Below, piece by piece: positions 11,134-20,554 of a stretch of 64,000 nucleotides of DNA (position 1 is the stretch's first letter; each line of letters begins with the position of its first letter). This DNA is from Triglochin maritima. Its lineage: Eukaryota > Streptophyta > Magnoliopsida > Alismatales > Juncaginaceae. Where the stretch lies: contig OY821786.1 of the NCBI GenBank assembly GCA_963682175.1, forward strand, positions 24,078,501-24,142,500. Reading direction: 5' to 3'. Under the pieces are notes generated by a model that was not told where the DNA came from, searched no databases, and saw only the letters and a list, made by a program, of their open reading frames with translations. Position numbers and translations under genes: made by a program.

Positions 11134-13252
11134 TAGCCTTAGTATGGAATGTGCGCGGTGCAAATCTCCCCGGTCGAGCACACATGATAAGGGGGAAAAT
11201 AAAGGAAGTAAAGGCGGATGTGGTATGTATTGTGGAGCACAAGGTGAAGGCTAAGAAGTTGGATCGATTTCGGAGATCCATTTGGGGACAACAACAATGG
11301 GCTGCGAATAATATAATTATGGATTCGGGTTGGATTTTAGTAATGTGGAATGATAGCAAAGTGGATCTCCGGGTTACATGGGAATCAACTCAAATGGTGC
11401 AACTTGAAGGAAATGATTTGGTGAGTGGAAAGGTGATTGTGTTGACAATGGTGTATGGTGCAAATGGGCACGTTGAAAGACGAGCACTTTGGGAGGATCT
11501 TGTGAGAGCGACACCAGGTGATGATACTCCTTCGCTTGTATGTTGTGATTTCAATTGCATTAGGCGGGGGAGTGAGAAGAAGGGAGGAGCGGGGCTGAAT
11601 ATGACGGCCATGGCTGAATTCAACACTTGTATCGATCGTCTACAACTTTTGGAGGCACCATCAACGGGGGATGAGTTCACTTGGACAAATTCCTCACGAG
11701 GAGAAGCTTGTATTGAGACACGTATCGACCGGATGCTCATTTCACATGCATGGATAGCTGAATTTCCGGTGTCATTTTATGAAGTGGGAGGGAAGGACTT
11801 GAGTGACCATGCACCTCTTGTCATGAATACGGAGAAGATGGGTGAAAGGAATGCTCGAATGTTTCATTTTCAGAATTTTTGGGTTGAGCATGGGGATTTT
11901 TTAAATGTGGTGGGTACGGCTTGGTCTATTCTTGTGGAAGGCACACCCATGTTTCGAGTGGTTGCAAAATTAGAGGAAGTCAAGAAGGCTTTAAAGAAGT
12001 GGAGTGGGTCTACTTTTGGTAACATGGAGCAAAGAGTGGTGGAAGCTAGGCACACCCTTGAGGTGGTGCGGCTTAAGAGGAGGGAGAAACCCGAGGAAGC
12101 GAGTCTATTAGAGTCAGAAATCGAGTGCAAGAATGGCCTATGCGAAGCACTAGTTCGAAAAGAATCCATTGTGAGACAAAAATCGAGGGTGAGATGGTTA
12201 CGAGACGGGGACCGAAACTCTAGATTTTTCCATTCTTCCCTTAGAGTGAGGAGAGCCACCAATCATGTGAGGCGAGTGTTAGTGGAGGGGGTGGCCATTG
12301 AAAGTGATGGAGATATTCGTGAGGCATTTCGGCGTCGTTACTCTAACTTGTTTGCTAATGGTTTTCAGGTACGAAGTATAGATCCAACCCTTGAGTTGCC
12401 ACAACTTGAGGAGGTGGAAGCAAATGACCTAATAAAGGTTGTCACAATGGAAGAACTTGAGAGGGTTGTGATGCACTCAAATGTGGACAAGGCACCGGGT
12501 CCCGACGACTTTAATGCAAAATTCTTCAAGGCATCTTGGTTGTGTGTAAAGCAAGACTTGTTCAAGGCGGTGGACTGGTTCGTGAGAAATGGGAAACTCC
12601 TTGCGCAAATCAACTATACTTCCATCACAGTTATACCAAAGAAGCTTACGCCAAACACGATCGATGATTACCGTCCTATATCTCTATGCAACATGATGTA
12701 TAGCTATATCTCGAAGGTCTTGTAGGCTGAAGATGGTGCTTCCTCGTTTGGTTGGCGAGTCTCAAAGTGCGTTTGTGAGTGGCTGGAGGATCAGCGACAA
12801 CATCCTTCTCGCTCATGAGATTTGTCACAACATGCATTTGGAGAGAGGACAAGGGAGAATGTGTCTTAAGTTGGACCTGAGGAAAGCGTATGACTTGATT
12901 TCGTGGACCTTTCTTGAATAGGTGCTCCAAAGGTTTGTGTTTCCAAGCAAGTAGAGGACGTGGATCATGGCTTGTGTGCGGGCATCCTCTGTGGTTACAG
13001 TGAATGGAGTAAACTCGAAAGCCTTTCGAGCAACTAATGGCCATAGGCAAGGTGATCCTCTTGCGCCATATTTATTTCTACTTTGCATGGAAGATCTAAG
13101 TAGTATGATTACAATGGAGGTTGAAGAAAGAACATTTGAGCCAGCAAGATGTGGTGATGTCCAAGTTTCCCACCTTCTTTTCACTGATGATGTGATGGTT
13201 TTTGCAAAGGCTACAAACGAAAACGCAAGAGTCATCAAGAGAATCCTTGAGA
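11130..13252 (+). pseudogene. LINE-B ORF2, 5' part (endonuclease and RT core)
   Basis: The protein begins with an APE-type endonuclease: WNVRGAN (Asn7), VEHK (Glu36), MVYGANG, CDFNCIR and LSDHAPL, the last being the catalytic Asp-His pair. It would nick target DNA to prime reverse transcription. The pre-RT linker and RT follow, with APGPDDFN, PKK..IDDYRPISL, KLDLRKAYD and an FTDD active-site box near 13180. Breaks: TAG plus frameshift at about 12723, TAG near 12921 and TAG near 12953. The frame runs into satellite at about 13252 (ILE then satellite), so the rest of the RT is missing. First ATG chosen because it matches the endonuclease start in LINE-D and LINE-E. Confidence 0.88.
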
Positions 13253-13831
13253 GGGGAGAGTGGATAGGAGAGAGAGACGGACAATGAGAGTGAGAGGGGA
13301 GGAGAGAAGGAGATGAAGAGAGGAGAGAGAGAGAGAAGCAGGAAAGAGAAGGAAAGAGGGGAGAAGAAGGAGTGCGAGAGAGTACGACAAAGTGAGAGAG
13401 GAGGGGGGAGAGAGATGGACAAGGAGAGAGAAGTAGAGGGAGATGGAGGGGGAAGGAGGAAGACGGCGAGAGAAGGAGACGGAGAGGGGGAGAAGAGCAG
13501 AGAGAGACAAAGGAAAAGGAGAGAGAGAAAGAGAATGAGAGGGGGAGAAAGAGTGAGGTAGTCGGTAGTGAGATAGATGGAGAAAGACAAGGAGAAGGAG
13601 AGAGAGAAGGAAGAGGAGACTGGAAGGGAAGGAGAGAAGGAAAGAGGGAGGGAGAAAGAGAAGTAGAGATAAAAGATAATGAGAGAGAGGAATAGAGAGA
13701 AGGAGAAGGGGGAGAGAGAAGGAGAACGAGAGGAGTGAGAGAGAGAGTGTGAAGCTGACGGAGAGGAAAAGAAAAGGGAGGAGGAGAGAGAAGGACAAGA
13801 GAAGCAGAAGGACAGAGATGAGAGAAAGAGA
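13253..13831 (+). repeat. Satellite segment replacing part of LINE-B
   Basis: About 580 bases of the same A/G satellite lie inside LINE-B with purines on the LINE sense strand. Both junctions are abrupt: LINE sequence stops after atccttgag and resumes at agcatgcaag. The left junction shares a few GA-rich bases with both partners. Confidence 0.88.
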
Positions 13832-14675
13832 AGCATGCAAGCACATTCGCTATGAGGTGGGCAATGGAGAGAATATTCGGTTCTTTAACTATCCATGGTG
13901 TGGAACACCATTCCAAGGGCAACATTGGGGGGAGAGGCTTCATTACGAGTTGGGGGTACCATGGGATACAAAGGTATCTTTCTTCATTCGAGAGGGTGAG
14001 TCGAGGCTCCCCTTCTTGAGACCAAACACCATGGAGGAGTTATGGGAGAAGGTGAAACATATCCCTATAACGGGAGGAGTGGATAGACCGACAAGGATTC
14101 ATAAGAGTGGAGGTCCTCTCGGCATGAAAGAGGTTTGGAAATGGGTAAAGGAACCGGAAACCAAGGCTAGTTGGGCGGACATGGTGTGGCACAAGCAAGG
14201 GATCCCAAAGCATGCACTCACGACATGCAGAGCAATGCGTGGCCGATTCCTCACGAAGACACTCATGAACAAAAGGGGAGCAAAGCAAGACCCGACATGT
14301 GTTCTTTGTATGGGCGTGGATGAAGATGTAGAACACTTATTTTGGGTATGCACGTTCACTAGAGAGGTATGGGGCCCGCTCCTCTTGCACCTTCAAATCA
14401 GCCCCAACATTGACACCTCTCTTGCGCGAGAAGCAAATCGCATCCTACACATTAGGGGCAAGTGCCTAGAAGTCATAACAAGAAAGTGGGCGTTCAATGC
14501 CATGGTACATGAGTGTTGGCAAGAACGGAATCGAAGAATTTTTGAGGGAGATAAGAAGAAACCCGGGGACATCATTTCAGCACTTAAAGATACAATCCGG
14601 TGTATGGAAGAGAAAGTTAAGGACATAGTGAAGAACGAAGAAGAACACAAGACTTTTATAGATATGTGGAAGTAG
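13832..14675 (+). pseudogene. LINE-B ORF2, 3' part (zf-RVT region)
   Basis: This frame is open from the satellite to the stop at 14673-14675. It encodes the C-terminal part of L1 ORF2: HIRYEVGNG..IRFF..PWCG, then a zf-RVT domain with IPKHALTTCRAMRGR, CVLCM and EHLFWVCTF (about 14190-14360), and a tail ECWQERNRRIF. zf-RVT is a zinc-binding domain after the RT in many plant LINE polyproteins. This stretch is nearly identical by eye to 29010-29326 in LINE-C, so the two copies share a recent subfamily source. Without the missing middle it is non-functional. Confidence 0.85.
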
Positions 14676-14847
14676 GGTAGCCTCTTGTGAGGATTGATGT
14701 AATCACATTGTAATACGGAGTAGATGTGGCCGGCTTTGCATGTAGCACAGGCCCGCGCACAAAAACATATCATTTTTGTAGGTTGTAAACATTTAGTTTA
14801 TTAATACAATTAGAGGCCAAGCCTCCCTTTTGCTTTGCAAAAAAAAA
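14676..14847 (+). other. LINE-B 3' UTR with two terminal hairpins
   Basis: The 3' UTR ends in two consecutive stem-loops: GAGGC (14813-14817), loop CAA, GCCTC (14821-14825); then TTTTGC (14828-14833), loop TTT, GCAAAA (14837-14842). The A-run extends to 14847. The same arrangement occurs in LINE-D and, partly decayed, in LINE-A. Confidence 0.8.
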
Positions 14848-17800
14848 GAAGGAGAGAGAGGAGGAGGGAGAAGAAGGAGAGAGGACGAAGAGGAGGAGGG
14901 AGAAGAAGGAGAGAGGAGGAGAAGAAGGAGATGAGATGGAGAACAAGGGAGAGGACAAGGAGAGAGAAGGAGAACGACAGAGTGAAAAATAAGGGAACGC
15001 AGGGAGAAGGAGAAGGGGAGAGTGGATAGGAGAGAGAGAAGAACAATGGGAGTGGGAGGGGAGGAGAGCGAGAAGCAGACAAAGACAGGAGAAATAGAGG
15101 AGGAGGAGGAGGAGGAGAGAGAAGCAAAGAGGAGAGAAGGAGGAGAGCAAGAGAGTACAACAGAGTCAGAGAGGAGGGGAGATAGATGGACAAGGAGAGT
15201 GAAGTAGAGGGAGATGAGGGGGAAGGAGGAAGACGGAGAGAGGAGAGAGAAGCAGACTGTGAATGACGGAAAAAAAAGAGAGAAAGAGAAGGAGAGGGGG
15301 AGAAAGAGTGAGGGAGTCGGTAAGTAAGCTAGATGGAGAATGACAAGGAGAAGAAGATAGATGGATGAGGAGACTGGAAGGGAAGGAGAGAATGAAAGAG
15401 GGAGGGAGAAGGAGAAGTAGAGATAAAAGGTAAGGAGAGAGAGGAATAGAGAGAAGGAGAAGGGTGAGAGAGAAGGAGAACGAGAGGAGTGAGAGAGAGT
15501 GAAGGTGACAGAGAGGAAAAGAAAATGGAGTAGGAGAGAGAAGGACAAGCGAAACATAAGGAGAGCGATGAGAGAAAGAGAAGGAGAGAGAGGAGGAAGA
15601 GGAGGAGGGAGAAGAAAGAGAGAGGAGGAGAAGAAGAAGGAGATGAGAAGGAGAACAAGAAAGTGGACAAGGAGAGAGAAGGAGAACGACAGAGAGAAGA
15701 ATAAGGGCACCCAAAGAGAAGGAGAAGGGGAGAGTGGATAGGAGAGAGAGACAAGGACAATGGGAGTGGGAGGGGAGGAGAGCGAGAAGGAGATGAAGAC
15801 AGGAGAGATAGAGGAGGAGGAGGAGGAGAGAGAAGGAAAGAGGGGAGAAGAAGGAGGAGAGCGAGAGAGTACGACAGAGTCAGAGAGGAGGGGGAGAGAT
15901 GGACAAGGACAGAGAAGTAGACGAAGATGTAGGGGGGAAGGAGAAAGAAGGAGACAGAGAGGGGGAGAAAAGTGGAGATGGGAAGGAGAAGGAGAGGGAG
16001 GGAGAAAAGCAAGAGGAGAAGGCAAGCGAGGGAGAGAGAGAGAGAGACAAGAAGAAAAGAGAGAAGGAGACGGAAAAGGGGAAAGAGAAGGAGAGGTATT
16101 GAAGTAGAGGAGAAGGAGAGAGGGAAGCAGATTGAAGACGAGGAGTGAAGGATAAGGAGAGAGAAGATAGAAGATAGATGGGAAGAGAGAATCAGAGAGA
16201 GCAGGACAATAAGAGAGTGAAAAACAAGGAGAAGGAGGGGGAAAGAGAAGGAAATGGGGAAACAAGGAGAGAGGGAGAGATGGGGAGAGAGAGCATGAAG
16301 GAGAAGGAGAGAGAGGAGAGGTGGACAGAGGGGGAGGGAGTGAGAAGGGCAAGGAGAGGGAGGAGAGATGGAGAAGGAGAGATAAGGAGGGAGTAAAATG
16401 GAGAAGGGGAGAGAGTAAATTAGATCGAGAAGTAGAGAGAGGAGAGAGAATGGGACTCTGAATGAAGGAAAAAGAGAGAGGGAAAGAGAAGGAGAGGGGG
16501 AGAAAGAGTGAGGGACTCGGTAAGTGAGCTCGATGGAGAAAGGCAAGGAGAAGGAGGGAGAGAGAGAAGGAAGAGGAGACTGGAAGGGAAGGAGAGAAGG
16601 AAAGAGGGAAGGAGAAGTAGGGCTAAACTGTAAGGAGAGAGAGGAATAGAGAGAAGGAAAATGGGGAGAGAGAAGGAGAACGAGAGGAGATAGCGAGAGT
16701 GAAGGTGACAGAGAGGAAAAGAAAAGGGGGGGAGGAGAGAGAAGGACAAGCGAAGCAGAAGGAGAGAGATGAGAGAAAGAGAAGGAGAGAGAGGAGGAAG
16801 TGTAGGGTGAGAAGAAGGAGAGAGGAGAAGAAGAAGAAGGAGATGAGAAGTAGAACAAGAGAGAGGACAAGGAGAGAGAAGTAGAACGATGGAGAGAAGA
16901 ATAAGGGCACGCATACAGAAGGAGAAGGGGAGAGTGGATAGGAGAGAGAGAGAGAGAGAAGGACATGGGAATGAGAGGGGAGGAGAGCGAGAAGGAGACG
17001 AAGACAGGAGATATAGAGGAGGAGGAGAGAGAAGGAAAGAGGGGAGAAGAAGGAGGAGAGCGAGAGAGTACGATAGAGTCAGACAGGAGGGGGAGAGATA
17101 GACAAGGAGTGAGAAGTAGATGGAGATGGAGGGGGGAAGGAGGAAGACGGAGGGAGAAGTAGACGGAGAGGAGGAGAAGAGCGGAGATGGGAAGGAGAAG
17201 GAGAGAGAGGGAGAGAAGCAAGAGGAGAAGGCAAGCGAGGGAGAGAGAGACAGGAAGAAGAGAGATAAGGAAAAGGGGAAAGAGTAGGAGAGATATTGAA
17301 GTAGAGGAGAAGGAGAGAGAGGGAAGGAGATTGAAGAGGAAGAGTGAAGGATAACGAGAGAGAAGATAGAAGATAGAAGGGAAGAGAGAATCAGAGAGAG
17401 GAGTGAGAAGGAGAGAGCGCGGGACAATTAGAGAGTGAAAAACAAGGAGAAGGAGGGGGGAGAGAGAAGGAAATGGGGAAACAATGGGAGAGGGAGAGAT
17501 CGAGAGAGAGAGAGAGCTAGAAGGAGAAGGAGAGAGAGGAGAGGTTGACAGAGGGGGAGGGAGTGAGAAGGGCAAGAAGAAGGAGAAGAGATGGAGAAGG
17601 AGAGATAAAGATGGAGTGAAACGGAGAAGGGGAGAGCGTAAATTAGATCGAGAAGTAGAGAGAGGAGATAGAAGGGGACTGTGAATGAAGGAAAAGGAGA
17701 GAGAGAGAGAAGGAGGAGGAGAGGGGGAGAAAGAGTGAGGGAGTCGGTAAGTGAGCTCGGTGGAGAAAGACAAGGAGAAGGAGAGAGAGAAGGAAGAGGA

Positions 17801-18186
17801 GACTGGAAGGGAAGGAGAGAAGGAAAGAGGAAGGGAGAAGGAGAAGTAGAGGTAAAATGTAAGTAGAGAGAGAAATCGAGAAGGAAAAGGGGGAGAGAGA
17901 AGGAGAACGAGATGAGTGAGAGAGAGTGAAGGTGACGGAGAGGAAAAGAAATGGGAGGAGGAGAGAGAAGGACAAGCAAAACAGAAGGAGAGAGATGAGA
18001 GAATGAGAAGGAGAGAGAGGAGGAAGAGGAGGAGGGAGAAGAAGGAGCGAGGAGGAGAAGAAGAAGGAGATGAGAAGTAGAACAAGAGAGAGGACAAGGA
18101 GAGAGAAGAAGAATGACGAAGAGAAGAATAAGGGCACGCCGAGAGAAGGAGAAGGGGAGAGTGGATAGGAGAGAGAGAGAGAGAAG
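14848..18186 (+). repeat. Polypurine satellite block between LINE-B and LINE-C
   Basis: A/G satellite with purines on +. Landmarks ggtgacagagagg and ggtgacggagagg recur near 15505, 16704 and 17930, about 1.2 kb apart. The first unit is shortened. No gene is supported. Confidence 0.88.
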
Positions 18187-18246
18187 GACTATGGAGAGGG
18201 AAACTGGAGAAGGAAAAGTCATGAGAGGAGAGAGAAGCTCTGGGTT

Positions 18247-19727
18247 TTGCGAATGGGGAACCTAGTGTTTCCTAGGCCGTTCACCCTTGTTTCTTCTAAA
18301 AACCTTGCGATTTTCACACCAAAATGGCTCCAACGTCTAATCATTCACGTTTGTAACAAGAAGATGTGGATTGTGGCACCAGAAAGGAAGTCCATCATGC
18401 AAGAAACAATGTTTTGTCCTCTAGGGAGCACTAAGACTCCCTCAAGGAAGTGGAGCGAGCTATTCCAAGCTAGCAAAAGGCGTTCTACGGCGTTAGAGTA
18501 TGTTCCATCCGCCATTAAGGGAGGGGAGAAGGTGGTCGTGTGCTCTAAAGAGGAGGTGGTCAAAACCCTCAAGAGGTGGGACAAGGTGTTGGTGGGCTAT
18601 TTCATTGCATTCAAACCTCACTTTCCGACATTGGAGAAGCATCTACAAAGCGTGTGAAAGCTAGTAGGTGGCATGGAGGTAATCAAACGAAGTCAAGGTT
18701 TCTTGTTGTTTAGATTTACACTTGCAGAGGATAGGAAGAGGGTGCTATAGAGTGGGCCATGGTTCGTTAAAGGCTCCCCATTAGTGGTTCGACCTTGGGC
18801 ACCGGAGGTTGTCTTGAGGAGAGCAAACATCACAACGGTTCCAATATGGGTTCGCTTGCCGGAGCTCGACCTCCGATTTTGGTCACCAAAGTCGTTGAGC
18901 AATATCGTAGTGTTCTTGGAAGACCGCTATACATGGATGAACACACCGCGTCTGGGAGAAGGTTGGCTTATGCAAGAGTTTGCATTGAGGTAGCACATGA
19001 CTTCCTCTACCCAGGTTGGGTCGAAGTGCAAGTAGAGGGTGGTGAACCGCACCGAATTCTAGTGGAATACGAGTGGAGGCCTGGGTATTGCAAGGAGTGC
19101 ATGGAGTTTGTGCATGAGGAGGACAAGTTCCCAAGGAAGAAGAAGGTAGTAGACGTGGTTGCAAGGAAAGCACCTCCTCCAAAAGTGGTCAAAAAATGGA
19201 TCAAAGTACATCACCGAAAAGAGAAAATGGGGACTAGCACAAGAGCAAATGGTGGATAGGGGAGTGAGTTGGAGAACAATGATAGCTTCACCGAAGAGAA
19301 GGGAGAAACAGAGGTGGTGGTGGAGGTTCTCAAGGACCATGGAAGGAGGCTTGGAGGGGAAGGTGACATGGAGGGAAGAGAGGATGATGTGGAAGATGGA
19401 AAGGATGACGTGGAGCTTGGGGATTCCTTGGTGAATGTTAGGCTTCATGACGTGGATGGTGACATGGAAGATGACATGGAAGCAAGGCTAAGGGAGGAAG
19501 GGATACTCGTTGCCACAAGAGGGGGGGAAAATGGGAGTTACAAATCCTCTTCCACCACTTTGGAAGGAGCCAATCAAGAGGAGACACGTCAGCAAGGAGA
19601 GACAAAAAAGGTTGGTGTGGGGAAGGAATGGAAGGAGGGGATAACGCTCTTGAGAAGGGAGGCAAATGAGGAGCACCCTTGTGGATCACAAGGAGATGAA
19701 ATGGAGAGCCTAGTCAAGAGTGGGTGA
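18247..19727 (+). pseudogene. LINE-C ORF1 (DUF4283-like, degenerate knuckle)
   Basis: The order of blocks matches the ORF1 of LINE-D and LINE-E: RKWSELF, GGEKVVVCSKEEVV, LKRWDKVLVGYFIAF, FLLFRF, VPIWVRLPELDLRFWS, GRPLYMDEHTA, LAYARVCIEV and EYEWRPGYC. The knuckle at about 19081-19133 has lost its last Cys (now Phe). Breaks: TGA at 18655-18657, TAG at 18748-18750, a frameshift near 18905 and TAG at 19257-19259. The acidic C-terminal part runs to 19727, where the nested LTR element begins. Confidence 0.85.
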
Positions 19728-19730
19728 CCC

Positions 19731-20539
19731 TTGGGCCGACGGGCCACGAGTGGGTCCTCTAGATAGAGAGGCCATTCGCATAAGACCTTCACGTTGGGAG
19801 GCCAGGCGTAAGATAAGTCCTGGGCAGGCGCGCTGCCATTTTGTCTCAGGGTAGGTATTCCCAAGTTCGCGATGGCACCATGTAGGTCACTTGCCGCGAA
19901 TTGGGACACTTATCCGACACACCGCTTTGTGCCGAGCGGTGGGTCACTGTCGAGTGACCGCCTTTGACCAGCGAGGCTGGTGTTCTGGTTCCTATTGAGG
20001 AATGATTCGGGTACGCCCGACCGGCACGGCTTATGGAGTCGTAGCCTTCTGTTGCATTATGTGCTTTTCTGTTTCTGTTTCGGATGCTTTTGTCTTAGAT
20101 AGATTGCATGCATTCTTCCATATAACTCTTATTGGGCCAGGGGCATACTGGATTTTCTTTATAGAAAACTCACGCATATGTTGATGCGGTGCTTGCAGGT
20201 ACTTAGATTCCTACAGGGTAGACTGGACGAGCAGTCGAAGATTCTGTACACGAGGGGCACGTCGACCAGATTCTTCAGTTTGTCTTTTGCTTCCGCATTA
20301 TTTATGATGTATTTCCCTTTTGAACTCGATGTAATGTATTTGACCTAGTTACCATATATGGATAATCTCTCACTTTTCAGTTATGTTTTATGTTAGTATA
20401 TCCATGTATTATCTCTCTACATATTGTCGAGTCGTTGTTGGTCTGTCTTTTGTAACTCCTTCGGTCGTCGCGGAGGTCTCTGATCGCGACACTTGTAGTC
20501 TTTCCCAGTGTGCGTACCCGCGAGATCGGGGGCGTTACA
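19731..20539 (+). repeat. 5' LTR of the LARD element, 3' portion only
   Basis: Aligns to 25520-26327 from ttgggccgac to the LTR end. It ends in TTACA directly before the primer binding site. The first roughly 2000 bases of the LTR are missing on this side, so its left edge is a deletion breakpoint, not the element terminus. A 60-codon open frame occurs in both LTR copies (20002-20184, 25790-25972); it has no recognisable domain and is not called as a gene. Confidence 0.85.
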
Positions 20540-20542
20540 ACT

Positions 20543-20554
20543 TGGTATCAGAGC
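20543..20554 (+). other. tRNA-iMet primer binding site
   Basis: TGGTATCAGAGC lies three bases after the LTR end. It is the standard plant LTR-retrotransposon site complementary to the 3' end of initiator methionine tRNA, and it fixes the element's orientation as +. Confidence 0.93.

Larger units (their letters stand above)
9231..14847 (+). mobile_element. LINE-B, L1-type retrotransposon with satellite inside
   Basis: The copy has a 5' leader, ORF1, ORF2 and a 3' UTR ending in an A-run at 14839-14847. The 5' boundary is uncertain because the leader (about 9231-9290) is itself GA-rich. A satellite segment at about 13253-13831 sits where some 640 bases of ORF2 between the RT core and the C-terminal region are expected, judged against LINE-A. 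The satellite flanks on the two sides overlap in phase by about 200 bases, so no short target duplication can be called. Confidence 0.88.

Noticed and set aside
20002..20184. A 60-codon open frame conserved between both LARD LTR copies
   Set aside because: The conservation is explained by LTR duplication. It has no recognisable domain and no start context of note.
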